A stretch of DNA of 9,992 nucleotides, taken from Pseudomonadota bacterium. GTDB taxonomy: Bacteria; Pseudomonadota; Gammaproteobacteria; Burkholderiales; SCOH01. Made by a program: the position numbers and the translations under genes. A model generated the notes under the pieces. It was not told the origin of the DNA. It made no database searches and was given only the letters and a program-made list of their open reading frames with translations. Shown here one piece after another: positions 1 to 5,375 of the stretch. The stretch spans positions 1 through 9,992 of the forward strand of contig JAUPTR010000261.1 in the NCBI GenBank assembly GCA_030917985.1, written 5' to 3'. How positions within the stretch are numbered: position 1 is the stretch's first letter; each line of letters opens with the position of its first letter.

Positions 1-65
1 GCATGTATCCGCTGACATTGGAGGGACTGGATCGCGCCATTCGCCGTCTGAATAAAAGCCTTTAA
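1..65 (+). CDS. C-terminal end of an unidentified protein (partial)
   Basis: An open frame enters from the left edge and stops at TAA (63-65). The visible end reads MYPLTLEGLDRAIRRLNKSL, a basic and probably helical tail. The codon use (CTG, CGC, GCC) resembles the rest of the window, so this is likely the end of a real gene rather than a chance frame. Twenty-odd residues are too few for me to assign a family. The ATG at position 3 is probably internal, because there is no room in the window to see a ribosome binding site. A hairpin follows 16 bases after the stop. Confidence 0.5.
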   Translation, partial: MYPLTLEGLDRAIRRLNKSL

Positions 66-81
66 GGACTCCAGAGAGCTG

Positions 82-103
82 TTATCCGGCCACCGCCGGA
101 TAA
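82..103 (+). terminator. Hairpin after the first gene, possible terminator without a T-run
   Basis: A perfect 9-bp inverted repeat, TTATCCGGC / GCCGGATAA, surrounds a 4-base loop (91-94), 16 bases after the stop codon of the leading gene. The position and GC-rich stem fit a transcript end. No T-tract follows it, so it is not a classical intrinsic terminator and could simply be a 3' stabilising stem. Confidence 0.3.
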
Positions 104-192
104 GCAAGGCAATGGCCATATTGGGACAATATCCGGCGTAAGGTTAATTGTGTGTAAGTGAATCGCCCCGGGTATCGCGGAGGCTGGTTGGC

Positions 193-315
193 TTAAGTTA
201 AAGCAGCAGTCTCGACCTTCTCGGCGAGTTGCCGCCAGTAGTTTGCCTCAGCTTTGTAAGCGTCTCGCCAACCCATCTCCCCAGTTCCCGCTAGACCGAT
301 GAAGATAGTGTCCAC
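193..315 (-). pseudogene. Short minus-strand open frame, possible gene remnant
   Basis: On the - strand a 40-codon frame runs from a GTG at 313-315, inside the palindrome at 304-338, to a TAA at 193-195. It contains MGWRDAYKAEANYWRQL (from the ATG at 274-276) and ends EKVETAALT. The composition, with amphipathic charged and aromatic residues, looks protein-like rather than random. I do not recognise a family. It could be the C-terminus of a mobile-element or phage protein cut off at the palindrome. No ribosome binding site is visible before either candidate start, so I call it a remnant rather than a gene. Confidence 0.25.
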
Positions 316-338
316 TAAAAATTTAAGTGGACACTATC
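304..338. repeat. Perfect 13-bp inverted repeat just before an IS-like start codon
   Basis: GATAGTGTCCACT (304-316) and AGTGGACACTATC (326-338) are exact reverse complements separated by an AT-only 9-base spacer. The right arm ends one base before the ATG at 340, which starts a transposase OrfA-like frame. Such a stem would occupy the ribosome binding region of that frame, as do the hairpins by which some insertion sequences limit transposase translation. It could also be a terminal-repeat junction or an operator. Its exactness argues against chance. Confidence 0.75.
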
Positions 339-339
339 G

Positions 340-402
340 ATGGAAATTCAAATCCCAGTCCGCCGACGGCGGACACACACCGAATCCTTCAAACTGGCGG
401 TG
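340..402 (+). pseudogene. N-terminal remnant of an IS66-type accessory protein (OrfA/TnpA-like)
   Basis: The frame beginning at ATG 340 starts MEIQIPVRRRRTHTESFKLAV. Arginine-rich RRRRTH followed by a (S/P)-E-F-K-like step is typical of the start of the small helix-turn-helix protein of IS66-like elements, which recruits the transposase to DNA. In complete homologues the sequence continues with a helix-turn-helix and an LRRW-like motif. Here similarity stops after about 21 codons and the frame runs into unrelated sequence, so only the head survives. No downstream transposase genes are present. The family call is from memory of the motif and rests on few residues. Confidence 0.45.
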
Positions 403-552
403 ACGCTCACTATCACCTGGCCGCACGAGAATGGCACAGGCACGCGCACGGCATCCGCCACCACGTCTGGCGAGCTCAGTGGTGCTGCCACCGGCAATCT
501 GGCTACCCGGCGAGAAGCCGAATACCGGCAGTGCATCGGGGAGGCGCCGTGA
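403..552 (+). pseudogene. Possible C-terminal remnant of a phage lysozyme (endolysin)
   Basis: In the same frame as the IS-like head, the last residues before the TGA at 550-552 include GNLATRREAEYRQCIGEAP. Phage lysozymes of the lambdoid/P2 type (GH24 family) commonly end with a related G-L-x-x-R-R-x-A-E motif followed by a few hydrophobic residues and sometimes a cysteine. The catalytic N-terminal half is absent. The stop overlaps the GTG start of an Rz-like frame, which is the usual order in phage lysis cassettes and supports the reading. The residues from 403 to about 480 are not recognisable and may be junction sequence. Confidence 0.3.
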
Positions 553-683
553 GCGTGATTCCGTGGCCGTATCGGCTGCTGGCCCTCACGGCGCTCGGCG
601 TCGCCCTGGTCGGCTTTGGCTGGATCAAGGGGGCGACCAGCAGCGCAGAGAGTTGGACTGTCGTTGTTAAAGCAGTCAATTAG
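549..683 (+). pseudogene. N-terminal remnant of an Rz-like inner-membrane spanin
   Basis: A GTG at 549, preceded by GGGGAGG (538-544) and overlapping the upstream TGA, opens a 44-residue frame. It starts with SVIPWPYRLLA and continues through a hydrophobic segment (about residues 9-25) to GWIKGA. This is the architecture of Rz-type spanins: a short cytoplasmic start, one membrane helix, then a periplasmic coiled coil. Rz proteins usually run to 150 residues or more. Here the frame ends after SSAESWTVVVKAVN with no coiled coil and no nested Rz1 lipoprotein, so the gene is truncated. It is probably a relic of a lysed-down prophage. Confidence 0.35.
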
Positions 684-848
684 CTCACTGTAAATCCTCC
701 GTAGATTGGAGGGCACGTTGTAGTACGGCTTCGTCGGGCAAAACCGCTGGGCAGGCCGGGGCGAGCCGTCAGCTGCCAATCACGACCAGGCCAGATGCGC
801 GAGTCCTGCAACAAACTTTCAACGGAAGATTGCATATTGCCACCAAAT
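684..848. other. Gene-free stretch between phage remnant and SOS promoter
   Basis: No convincing gene lies here, and bases 66-848 together carry only fragments. A small hairpin, CCTCC (696-700) with GGAGG (708-712), sits just after the spanin remnant. On the - strand the GGAGG copy precedes a GTG followed almost at once by a stop, so it does not lead into a gene. The remainder up to the LexA boxes shows nothing I can name. Confidence 0.5.
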
Positions 849-864
849 CTGTCATTTATTACAG
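849..864 (+). promoter_or_regulatory. LexA (SOS) box 1
   Basis: CTGTCATTTATTACAG is an exact match to the CTGT-N8-ACAG core recognised by LexA in gamma- and betaproteobacteria, with an AT-rich spacer and a following TA that extends agreement with the consensus. It lies directly upstream of the TATAAT element at 874-879, where bound LexA would block RNA polymerase. The gene downstream encodes a radical SAM protein related to a DNA-repair lyase, which makes SOS control plausible. Confidence 0.75.
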
Positions 865-868
865 TATG

Positions 869-884
869 CTGTATATAATTACAT
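869..884 (+). promoter_or_regulatory. LexA (SOS) box 2, one mismatch, overlapping the -10 element
   Basis: CTGTATATAATTACAT matches CTGT-N8-ACAG with only the last base wrong. Its start is 20 bp from the start of box 1, about two helical turns, so two LexA dimers would sit on the same DNA face. It contains the -10 hexamer of the promoter. Tandem LexA boxes usually mean tight repression and late or strong induction. Confidence 0.55.
874..879 (+). promoter_or_regulatory. -10 element of the radical SAM gene promoter
   Basis: TATAAT is a perfect -10 hexamer, 31 bases before the ATG at 911. No good -35 hexamer is visible at the expected distance (the bases near 850-856 read TGTCATT). Transcription would start near 886, leaving a leader of about 25 bases. 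This placement excludes the longer reading frame that opens upstream at a TTG (830), because that start would lie before the promoter. Confidence 0.55.
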
Positions 885-910
885 TACCCAATCTTTTGTC
901 AGAGACGCAC

Positions 911-1975
911 ATGACTCAACTTTTGAAAGGCCGGGCAGCAACGGATAACCCTCACAATCGCTACAGCCAGCACCAGCGGGAAGATTACGATGATGGCTGG
1001 GACATCGAAGAAACCGCGCAGCCCGCCCCCGCAACCCGCGTGGAGTTCTGGCCGGCCAAGAGCATCATCAGCCGCAATCAGTCGCCGGATATTCCGTTTT
1101 CGCAATCCATCAATCCGTATCAGGGTTGCGAGCACGGTTGCATTTATTGTTATGCCCGCCCCAGCCATGCTTATTGGGGTTATTCACCGGGGCTGGATTT
1201 TGAAACGCGGCTGATCGCCAAACCGAATGCAGCGGCCTTGTTACGCGAAGAGCTGGCCAAGCCGGCTTATCGTCCAAGCGTGATCTGCCTTGGCAGCAAC
1301 ACCGACCCCTACCAGCCGATTGAGCGCCAGCAGCAACTGACACGCTCAATCCTGCAAGTCATGCTGGAAACACGCCATCCGCTGACCATCATCAGCAAAA
1401 ATGCCTTGATCGAACGCGATCTGGATTTACTTCAGCCGCTTGCAGAAAAAAAGCTGGTGCAGGTGCTGATTTCTCTCACCAGCCTCGACAATACCCTGTC
1501 ACGCCGGCTTGAGCCGCGTGCCAGCAGCCCGGGCCGCCGGCTGCAGGCGATTCGTAAATTGAGTGACGCAGGGATACCCGTCGGCGTGTTGACCGCGCCG
1601 CTGATCCCGGCTCTCAACGATCAATACCTGGAGCAAATGCTGACGCTGGCACACGAACACGGCGCCATCAGCGCCAGTTATGTTTTGTTGCGGCTGCCAC
1701 AGGAAGTGGCGGGCTTATTTGAACAATGGCTGCAGACCTGTTACCCGGAACGGGCAGAGCATGTATTGAGCCTGGTGCGCCAATCACGCCAGGGGCAATT
1801 GAACCAGAGCGGTTTTGGCCAGAGAATGCGGGGAGAAGGCGAATTTGCCAGGATGATCGCACAGCGCTTCCGGCTGGCTTATCAGCGTTTGGGGTTCCGC
1901 CAGATGCGGATGGATGAACTGGATTTCAGCCAGTTCTGCCGGCCCCCGGCAAGCGGCCAACTGACACTGTTCTGA
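911..1975 (+). CDS. PA0069-family radical SAM protein (spore photoproduct lyase-like)
   Basis: This 354-residue protein has the radical SAM cluster motif C-x3-C-x2-C at Cys73, Cys77 and Cys80 (GCEHGCIYCYARPSH), which binds a [4Fe-4S] cluster and S-adenosylmethionine. The sequence around it and the C-terminal half (for example NQSGFGQRMRGEGEFA) fit the PA0069 family, which is distantly related to spore photoproduct lyase SplB. The substrate is not established. The relation to SplB suggests nucleic-acid repair or processing in the cytoplasm, but this is inference. I chose ATG 911 because it follows an AGAGA ribosome-binding-like stretch and lies downstream of the promoter; the frame is open back to a TTG at 830, across the LexA boxes. 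The N-terminal 50 residues are polar and low in structure. Predicted regulation is SOS repression by LexA. From memory, PA0069 itself is reported among LexA-controlled genes of Pseudomonas aeruginosa. Confidence 0.88.
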   Translation: MTQLLKGRAATDNPHNRYSQHQREDYDDGWDIEETAQPAPATRVEFWPAKSIISRNQSPDIPFSQSINPYQGCEHGCIYCYARPSHAYWGYSPGLDFETRLIAKPNAAALLREELAKPAYRPSVICLGSNTDPYQPIERQQQLTRSILQVMLETRHPLTIISKNALIERDLDLLQPLAEKKLVQVLISLTSLDNTLSRRLEPRASSPGRRLQAIRKLSDAGIPVGVLTAPLIPALNDQYLEQMLTLAHEHGAISASYVLLRLPQEVAGLFEQWLQTCYPERAEHVLSLVRQSRQGQLNQSGFGQRMRGEGEFARMIAQRFRLAYQRLGFRQMRMDELDFSQFCRPPASGQLTLF

Positions 1976-2087
1976 GAGGCGGGCACGATCTTGCTGTGAG
2001 GGTGTGGCGCACTCATGCGCGGCTCTGCACTGTATTGAGGGGCGCTCGCGACAGCGCAAACAGATGCTTGCCGACAGAAAAGATGGA

Positions 2088-2172
2088 GGCCGTTCCGACT
2101 CGATTTCCGTTGATGTTCCGGCAGGCGTGGGCCCCTTTATAAAACGGAAACCTCCCTGAGACGGGAACGGCC
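2088..2172. repeat. Nested inverted repeats between converging genes
   Basis: Two exact inverted repeats are nested. The outer arms are GGCCGTTCC (2088-2096) and GGAACGGCC (2164-2172). The inner arms are TTTCCGTT (2104-2111) and AACGGAAA (2143-2150), with a 31-base apical region. Together they could fold an 85-base two-stage stem. It lies between the end of the radical SAM gene and the convergently oriented DUF3149 gene, so it could be a bidirectional transcript end or a structured RNA. No T-run follows it on the + strand, and on the - strand a TTTTTT precedes it, so it is not a textbook terminator. Confidence 0.4.
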
Positions 2173-2185
2173 ATAGCAGAAAAAA

Positions 2186-2314
2186 CTATTCGTTATTGTT
2201 CATTTTGTGAATGAACATACGCAGAAAATACCCACCCATCATCACCACAAACACGATCACAGCCAAACTCATGCGACCAACGTCATCCGACAGCAATTCT
2301 TGCCACAGTGCCAT
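2186..2314 (-). CDS. DUF3149 small membrane protein
   Basis: On the - strand, ATG at 2312-2314 follows AAGGAG at 2321-2326 with an optimal 6-base gap, and the frame ends at TAG (2186-2188), giving 42 residues. The protein begins MALWQELLSDDVGRMSLAV, has one hydrophobic helix (about residues 16-33) and ends in a short charged tail, HKMNNNE. This matches DUF3149, a family of roughly 40-60 residue single-pass proteins of Pseudomonadota with a conserved D-V-G-x-x-S-L-A-V-I core. Their function is unknown. The start, ribosome binding site and family pattern make it a real gene despite its size. It is transcribed toward the radical SAM gene. An FNR/ANR box and matching -10 upstream suggest induction at low oxygen. 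Confidence 0.82.
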   Translation of the reverse strand: MALWQELLSDDVGRMSLAVIVFVVMMGGYFLRMFIHKMNNNE

Positions 2315-2352
2315 TTTCAATCTCCTTGTGTCTTGGCGATATGAGCACTTCA

Positions 2353-2358
2353 GTTATA
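2353..2358 (-). promoter_or_regulatory. -10 element of the DUF3149 gene promoter
   Basis: Read on the - strand these bases are TATAAC, five of six matching the -10 consensus. Transcription would begin near 2346, giving a leader of about 32 bases with the AAGGAG site in it. Its centre lies 32 bases from the centre of the FNR/ANR-like box, the spacing expected at an FNR class II promoter. Confidence 0.5.
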
Positions 2359-2380
2359 ACCATATCAATAACATGGCCAA

Positions 2381-2394
2381 TTGACACAAATCAA
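2381..2394 (-). promoter_or_regulatory. FNR/ANR-type box upstream of the DUF3149 gene
   Basis: On the - strand the site reads TTGATTTGTGTCAA, against the FNR/ANR consensus TTGAT-N4-ATCAA, with a single mismatch. Its centre (2387.5) is about 41.5 bases from the predicted start site, the standard class II activator position that replaces a -35 element, and no -35 hexamer is otherwise seen. A CRP-like or DNR protein with the same motif could bind instead. Confidence 0.6.
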
Positions 2395-2502
2395 TATTTC
2401 TTAACATCTATCAAGAATACAACCCTTCCGCAGCATAGTCGGTCAACCCCAAGCAATGGCCAACTGTCGCAGACGCGCATATTCCGCACCGGCAGAAACG
2501 CC

Positions 2503-2508
2503 TATAAT
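2503..2508 (+). promoter_or_regulatory. -10 element of the rlmM promoter
   Basis: TATAAT in the context CGCCTATAATCGCGC is a perfect -10 hexamer. The -35 region at the expected distance (about 2480-2485) is weak. The predicted start near 2515 gives a leader of roughly 27 bases before the ATG at 2542. This supports the short start for RlmM rather than the longer open frame that extends upstream into the intergenic region. Confidence 0.5.
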
Positions 2509-2541
2509 CGCGCATTGCCAATTTGCCCCTGCCCGCAGTCC

Positions 2542-3633
2542 ATGCCCAATCGCTATAACCAAACCAAAATCAATGCCCTACTATGCTACTGCCGGGCCGG
2601 CTTCGAGCAGGAATGCGCCGCCGAAATACACGACCAGCTGGCACATATCGGCCTCAATGCCAATATCAGCGCCACCGCCAACAGCGCTTACGTGCTGGCA
2701 CAGCTGGGGGCGCCACAAACCCTGCAAAAGCTGCAGGCTATCCGCCTGCCACAACTGGTATTCGCACGGCAGTTGCTGTTTGTCTGTGCGGCCCCCGTTG
2801 ACATGCCAGGGCGCGACCGACTGACGCCCATCCTTGATACCCTGGCCGGCTTGCCTGCATTGTCGCAGCAGCCCTGGCTGGAAACCCCCGACACCAACGA
2901 CGGCAAATCGCTGTCCGGCTTCTGCAAACGTTTTGCACCGCTGCTGGAACAGGCACTGCAACAGCGCGGGCAATTCAAGCCTGCCGACAAAGAGATTCCG
3001 CTGCCGCGCCTGCATCTGTTTTTTCCGCTGCAGGAAAGCTGTCTGATCGCTTTGTCGATTCCCAACAACCGCAGCGAATGGCTGATGGGCATCCCGCGCC
3101 TGAAAATGCCACATCAGGCACCGAGCCGCTCCACACTGAAACTTGCCGAAGCCCTACTCACCCTGCTCGACGACAGCCAGCTACGGCGCATCATGCAGCC
3201 CGGCATGCGCGCAGTGGATCTGGGAGCAGCGCCCGGCGGCTGGACCTGGCAGCTCAGCAATCGTGGGCTGAAAGTGACGGCAGTGGATAACGGGCCACTC
3301 AAGGGTGAAGTGCGTGACGACCCGCTGGTGCAACATGTGCGCGCAGACGGCTTTAAATACCGGCCGAAAAAGCCGGTGGACTGGATGGTGTGCGACATGG
3401 TGGAACAGCCGATCCGCATTGCCCAACTGGCGGCCGACTGGCTGGCAGAAGGCTGGGCCAGACAAGTGATCGTCAACTTCAAATTGCCGATGAAAAAACG
3501 TTATCTCGAACTGCAGCGCTGCACCGCCCTGGTTGATCAACGCCTGGAACGCGCGGGCATCCGTTATCAAATCCATATCAAACAGCTTTATCACGACCGT
3601 GAAGAAGTTACCGCCTGGATTGGACGTATTTGA
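2542..3633 (+). CDS. rlmM: 23S rRNA C2498 2'-O-ribose methyltransferase RlmM
   Basis: RlmM adds a methyl group to the 2'-hydroxyl of C2498 in 23S rRNA, using S-adenosylmethionine, before the large subunit is assembled. The protein is 363 residues, against 366 in E. coli. The N-terminal THUMP-like region carries LLCYCRAGFEQECAAEI (compare LLCRPGFEKECAAEI). The centre has MGIPRLKMPHQAPSRSTLKL, and the SAM-binding loop AVDLGAAPGGW begins at residue 224. Catalytic K-D-K-E candidates visible are Asp285 (VCDMVEQP), Lys314 (NFKLPMKKRY) and Glu354 or 355 (YHDREEVTAWI). ATG 2542 fits the family length and lies 27 bases after the predicted transcript start. The frame is open much further upstream, but that part is low-complexity and contains the promoter. 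The ribosome binding site is weak. A DUF481 gene abuts its stop codon. Confidence 0.95.
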   Translation: MPNRYNQTKINALLCYCRAGFEQECAAEIHDQLAHIGLNANISATANSAYVLAQLGAPQTLQKLQAIRLPQLVFARQLLFVCAAPVDMPGRDRLTPILDTLAGLPALSQQPWLETPDTNDGKSLSGFCKRFAPLLEQALQQRGQFKPADKEIPLPRLHLFFPLQESCLIALSIPNNRSEWLMGIPRLKMPHQAPSRSTLKLAEALLTLLDDSQLRRIMQPGMRAVDLGAAPGGWTWQLSNRGLKVTAVDNGPLKGEVRDDPLVQHVRADGFKYRPKKPVDWMVCDMVEQPIRIAQLAADWLAEGWARQVIVNFKLPMKKRYLELQRCTALVDQRLERAGIRYQIHIKQLYHDREEVTAWIGRI

Positions 3634-4392
3634 ATGTCGGGGTTGTGCTTACAGCGCGCGCTGCTGTTCAGTGCGGTTCTGGCGACAAGCGCCTTGCAGG
3701 CGGACGATGAACTGATCGGCCCACCGCCGCAGGAATACAAAAGCCGGGTGGATGGCGAGATCGGGCTGAACATCAGCACCGGCAACTCGCCCAACCGCGA
3801 AATCAGGCTGGCCGGCAGTTACGAGCAGGAAGACGCGCTCCGGCGATATGAACACAAGGCTTCGTTTTACCGGGAGCAGGCGGCTACCAGTGGCGAACCG
3901 ATGACGTTGAGCGAAGAAAAAGCCTACTGGAAAAGCCGCGGGGAGTGGTATTTCGTTGACCAGCCGGGTTATCTGTTTGCCAAGCTGGCATTCGAATATG
4001 ATCGTTTTTCCTACCTGCAACGTTCGGCCACAGCCAGCAGCGGGCTTGGCTACAGCGTAGTGCGCAGCAAGCCCTTGCGCTTTGATCTGGAGGCGGGCCT
4101 CGGCTGGCAACATGCCAAGCGCCTGGACGATAGCCGTTACCAGACAGTGGTGAATGTGCTGGCCGAAAACCTGCGCTGGCAGATCGACGAACAATGGGAA
4201 TTTCGCCAGGATGCCAGCAGTTACCGTACGGAATATGAAAAAAACCTGGAGCTGAACGCCGAATTACGGCGTCGTTTCACCCAAAATATCTCGCTCAAGC
4301 TGGGCCTGGAATGGCAACATCTTTCGCCAGTGCCGGAGGGTGTGGAAAAGAACGACATGGTAAGCATGCTGTCGCTGATTTACTCCATGTGA
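3634..4392 (+). CDS. DUF481 (YdiY-like) outer-membrane beta-barrel protein
   Basis: The 252-residue product opens with a signal peptide: a short basic start, then a hydrophobic core, with likely signal peptidase I cleavage after ALQA (residues 20-23). The mature chain begins DDELIGPPP and then alternates in short amphipathic strands, with repeated aromatic residues and turns such as [28 protein letters not shown] and [11 protein letters not shown]. This is the pattern of DUF481 proteins, including YdiY, a putative salt-induced outer-membrane protein. The function is unsettled. The last strand ends SLIYSM, with Met instead of the Phe usual at barrel C-termini. Its ATG immediately follows the rlmM TGA with no gap and no separate ribosome binding site beyond the end of rlmM, so it is probably co-transcribed and translationally coupled. 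Confidence 0.85.
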   Translation: MSGLCLQRALLFSAVLATSALQADDELIGPPPQEYKSRVDGEIGLNISTGNSPNREIRLAGSYEQEDALRRYEHKASFYREQAATSGEPMTLSEEKAYWKSRGEWYFVDQPGYLFAKLAFEYDRFSYLQRSATASSGLGYSVVRSKPLRFDLEAGLGWQHAKRLDDSRYQTVVNVLAENLRWQIDEQWEFRQDASSYRTEYEKNLELNAELRRRFTQNISLKLGLEWQHLSPVPEGVEKNDMVSMLSLIYSM

Positions 4393-4462
4393 GAGTTTAT
4401 CGATAATCAACAGGGGCGCCGGCTACCGGCACAACATCACACACAGGAAAAAAGGATCCGCA

Positions 4463-4903
4463 ATGCTCAAGGAATTCAAGGAATTTGCCATGCGTGGCAA
4501 TGTTGTCGACCTGGCGGTCGGTATCATCATCGGCGGCGCGTTCGGCAAAATTGTCGATTCACTGGTGAAAGACGTGATCATGCCGCCAATCGGACTGGTG
4601 CTTGGCAATGTCGATTTTTCCAACCTGTTTCTGGTGCTCAAGGATGGCAACAAGGCCGCCGGCCCTTATGAAACACTGAAAGCGGCACAGGATGCGGGGG
4701 CTGTCAGCATCAATTTCGGCGTATTCTTCAACGTGCTCATCAGCTTCATTATTGTGGCCTTTGCCGTATTCCTGCTGATCAAGGGCATCAATCGCATGAA
4801 ACGCGAAGAAGCGGCCGCACCTGCTGCTGCCGAGCCGGCACCGACACCGGAAGAAGTGGTATTGCTGCGTGAAATTCGCGACAGCCTGAAAAGCCGCAAC
4901 TGA
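4463..4903 (+). CDS. mscL: Large-conductance mechanosensitive channel MscL
   Basis: MscL is a homopentameric inner-membrane channel that opens under extreme membrane tension to release solutes during hypo-osmotic shock. This copy has 146 residues (E. coli 136). The N-terminal amphipathic helix [13 protein letters not shown] leads into the pore-lining TM1 ([20 protein letters not shown]), which has the glycine-rich constriction. A periplasmic loop follows, then TM2 (about residues 88-110, [18 protein letters not shown]). The C-terminus has an Ala/Pro-rich linker ([14 protein letters not shown]) and the conserved cytoplasmic bundle [16 protein letters not shown] at 4451-4455 lies 7 bases before the ATG. 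A GATAAT (4402-4407) just after the DUF481 stop could be its own -10. The RNase gene begins 7 bases after its stop. Confidence 0.97.
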   Translation: MLKEFKEFAMRGNVVDLAVGIIIGGAFGKIVDSLVKDVIMPPIGLVLGNVDFSNLFLVLKDGNKAAGPYETLKAAQDAGAVSINFGVFFNVLISFIIVAFAVFLLIKGINRMKREEAAAPAAAEPAPTPEEVVLLREIRDSLKSRN

Positions 4904-4910
4904 CTGCACC

Positions 4911-5375
4911 ATGCCCAATATCGCCATACGTCATCTTCTGCTCCTCGCCTGCCTGTTATTGACGGCAGGCCGGGCCCAGGCCCTGCCGGGCTGCGATGAG
5001 GTCGCCAGCCAGCTCAACCAGCGACTGAACCCGAAACTGGATAGCCGCGAGCTGGCCGAGGTGCTGTCTGCGCTGGCACAAAGCCAGTTTCGACAGCTTC
5101 CGCCAAAATACATCAACAAACGTGGCGCCGAAGCGGCAGGCTGGCGTCCGGGCAAAGACCTGTGGTCGATTCCCGAGTTGAAAGGCAAAAGCATCGGCGG
5201 CGACCGCTTTGGCAATCGCGAACGGGCATTGCCGGCAGGGCAGTGGCGTGAAGCCGATCTGCATTATCGCGGCGGCAAGCGTGGCGCCAAACGGTTGCTG
5301 TTTTCCAGCGCCGGGCAACGTTATGTCACCGTTGACCATTACCGAACCTTTACCGAGGTAGCCGCATGTCGCTAA
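4911..5375 (+). CDS. Secreted barnase-type ribonuclease
   Basis: This 154-residue protein is a barnase-family (N1/T1-type) endoribonuclease that cleaves RNA 3' of guanosine. A signal peptide occupies residues 1-24, with likely cleavage after RAQA. The barnase fold follows: LPPKYINKRGAEAAGW, GKSIGGDRFGNRE, WREADLHY, KRLLFSS and VDHYRTF. By alignment to barnase all the key residues are present: Lys70 (barnase K27), Arg103 (R59), Glu114 (E73, general base), Arg124 (R83), Arg128 (R87) and His143 (H102, general acid). An extra helical stretch (residues 29-60) precedes the core. Mature Cys28 and Cys153 could form a disulfide joining the ends after export. The ATG has no clear Shine-Dalgarno sequence and lies 7 bases after mscL, so translational coupling is likely. 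The overlapping downstream gene encodes its inhibitor. Whether it acts as a scavenging enzyme or as an antibacterial toxin cannot be told from sequence. Confidence 0.92.
   Translation: MPNIAIRHLLLLACLLLTAGRAQALPGCDEVASQLNQRLNPKLDSRELAEVLSALAQSQFRQLPPKYINKRGAEAAGWRPGKDLWSIPELKGKSIGGDRFGNRERALPAGQWREADLHYRGGKRGAKRLLFSSAGQRYVTVDHYRTFTEVAACR

Noticed and set aside
348..779. 143-codon minus-strand frame over the phage remnant
   Set aside because: The sequence has low-complexity arginine/proline content and no domain. Its GGAGG-GTG at the 700-712 region leads at once to a stop.
830..910. N-terminal extension of the radical SAM protein from a TTG at 830
   Set aside because: It would place the promoter -10 and both LexA boxes inside the coding region. 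The added 27 residues look non-homologous, and ATG 911 has a better leader.
2308..2541. N-terminal extension of RlmM in the open frame
   Set aside because: It overlaps the start region of the minus-strand DUF3149 gene and the rlmM promoter. RlmM homologues begin near LLCYCRAGFEQE.
2581..3114. Long minus-strand open frame inside rlmM
   Set aside because: It is a shadow frame of a confidently identified gene, with no homology pattern of its own.
4418..4430. GCCGG-CTA-CCGGC hairpin upstream of mscL as a terminator
   Set aside because: It has only 5-bp arms and no T-run, so it was not listed as a feature.
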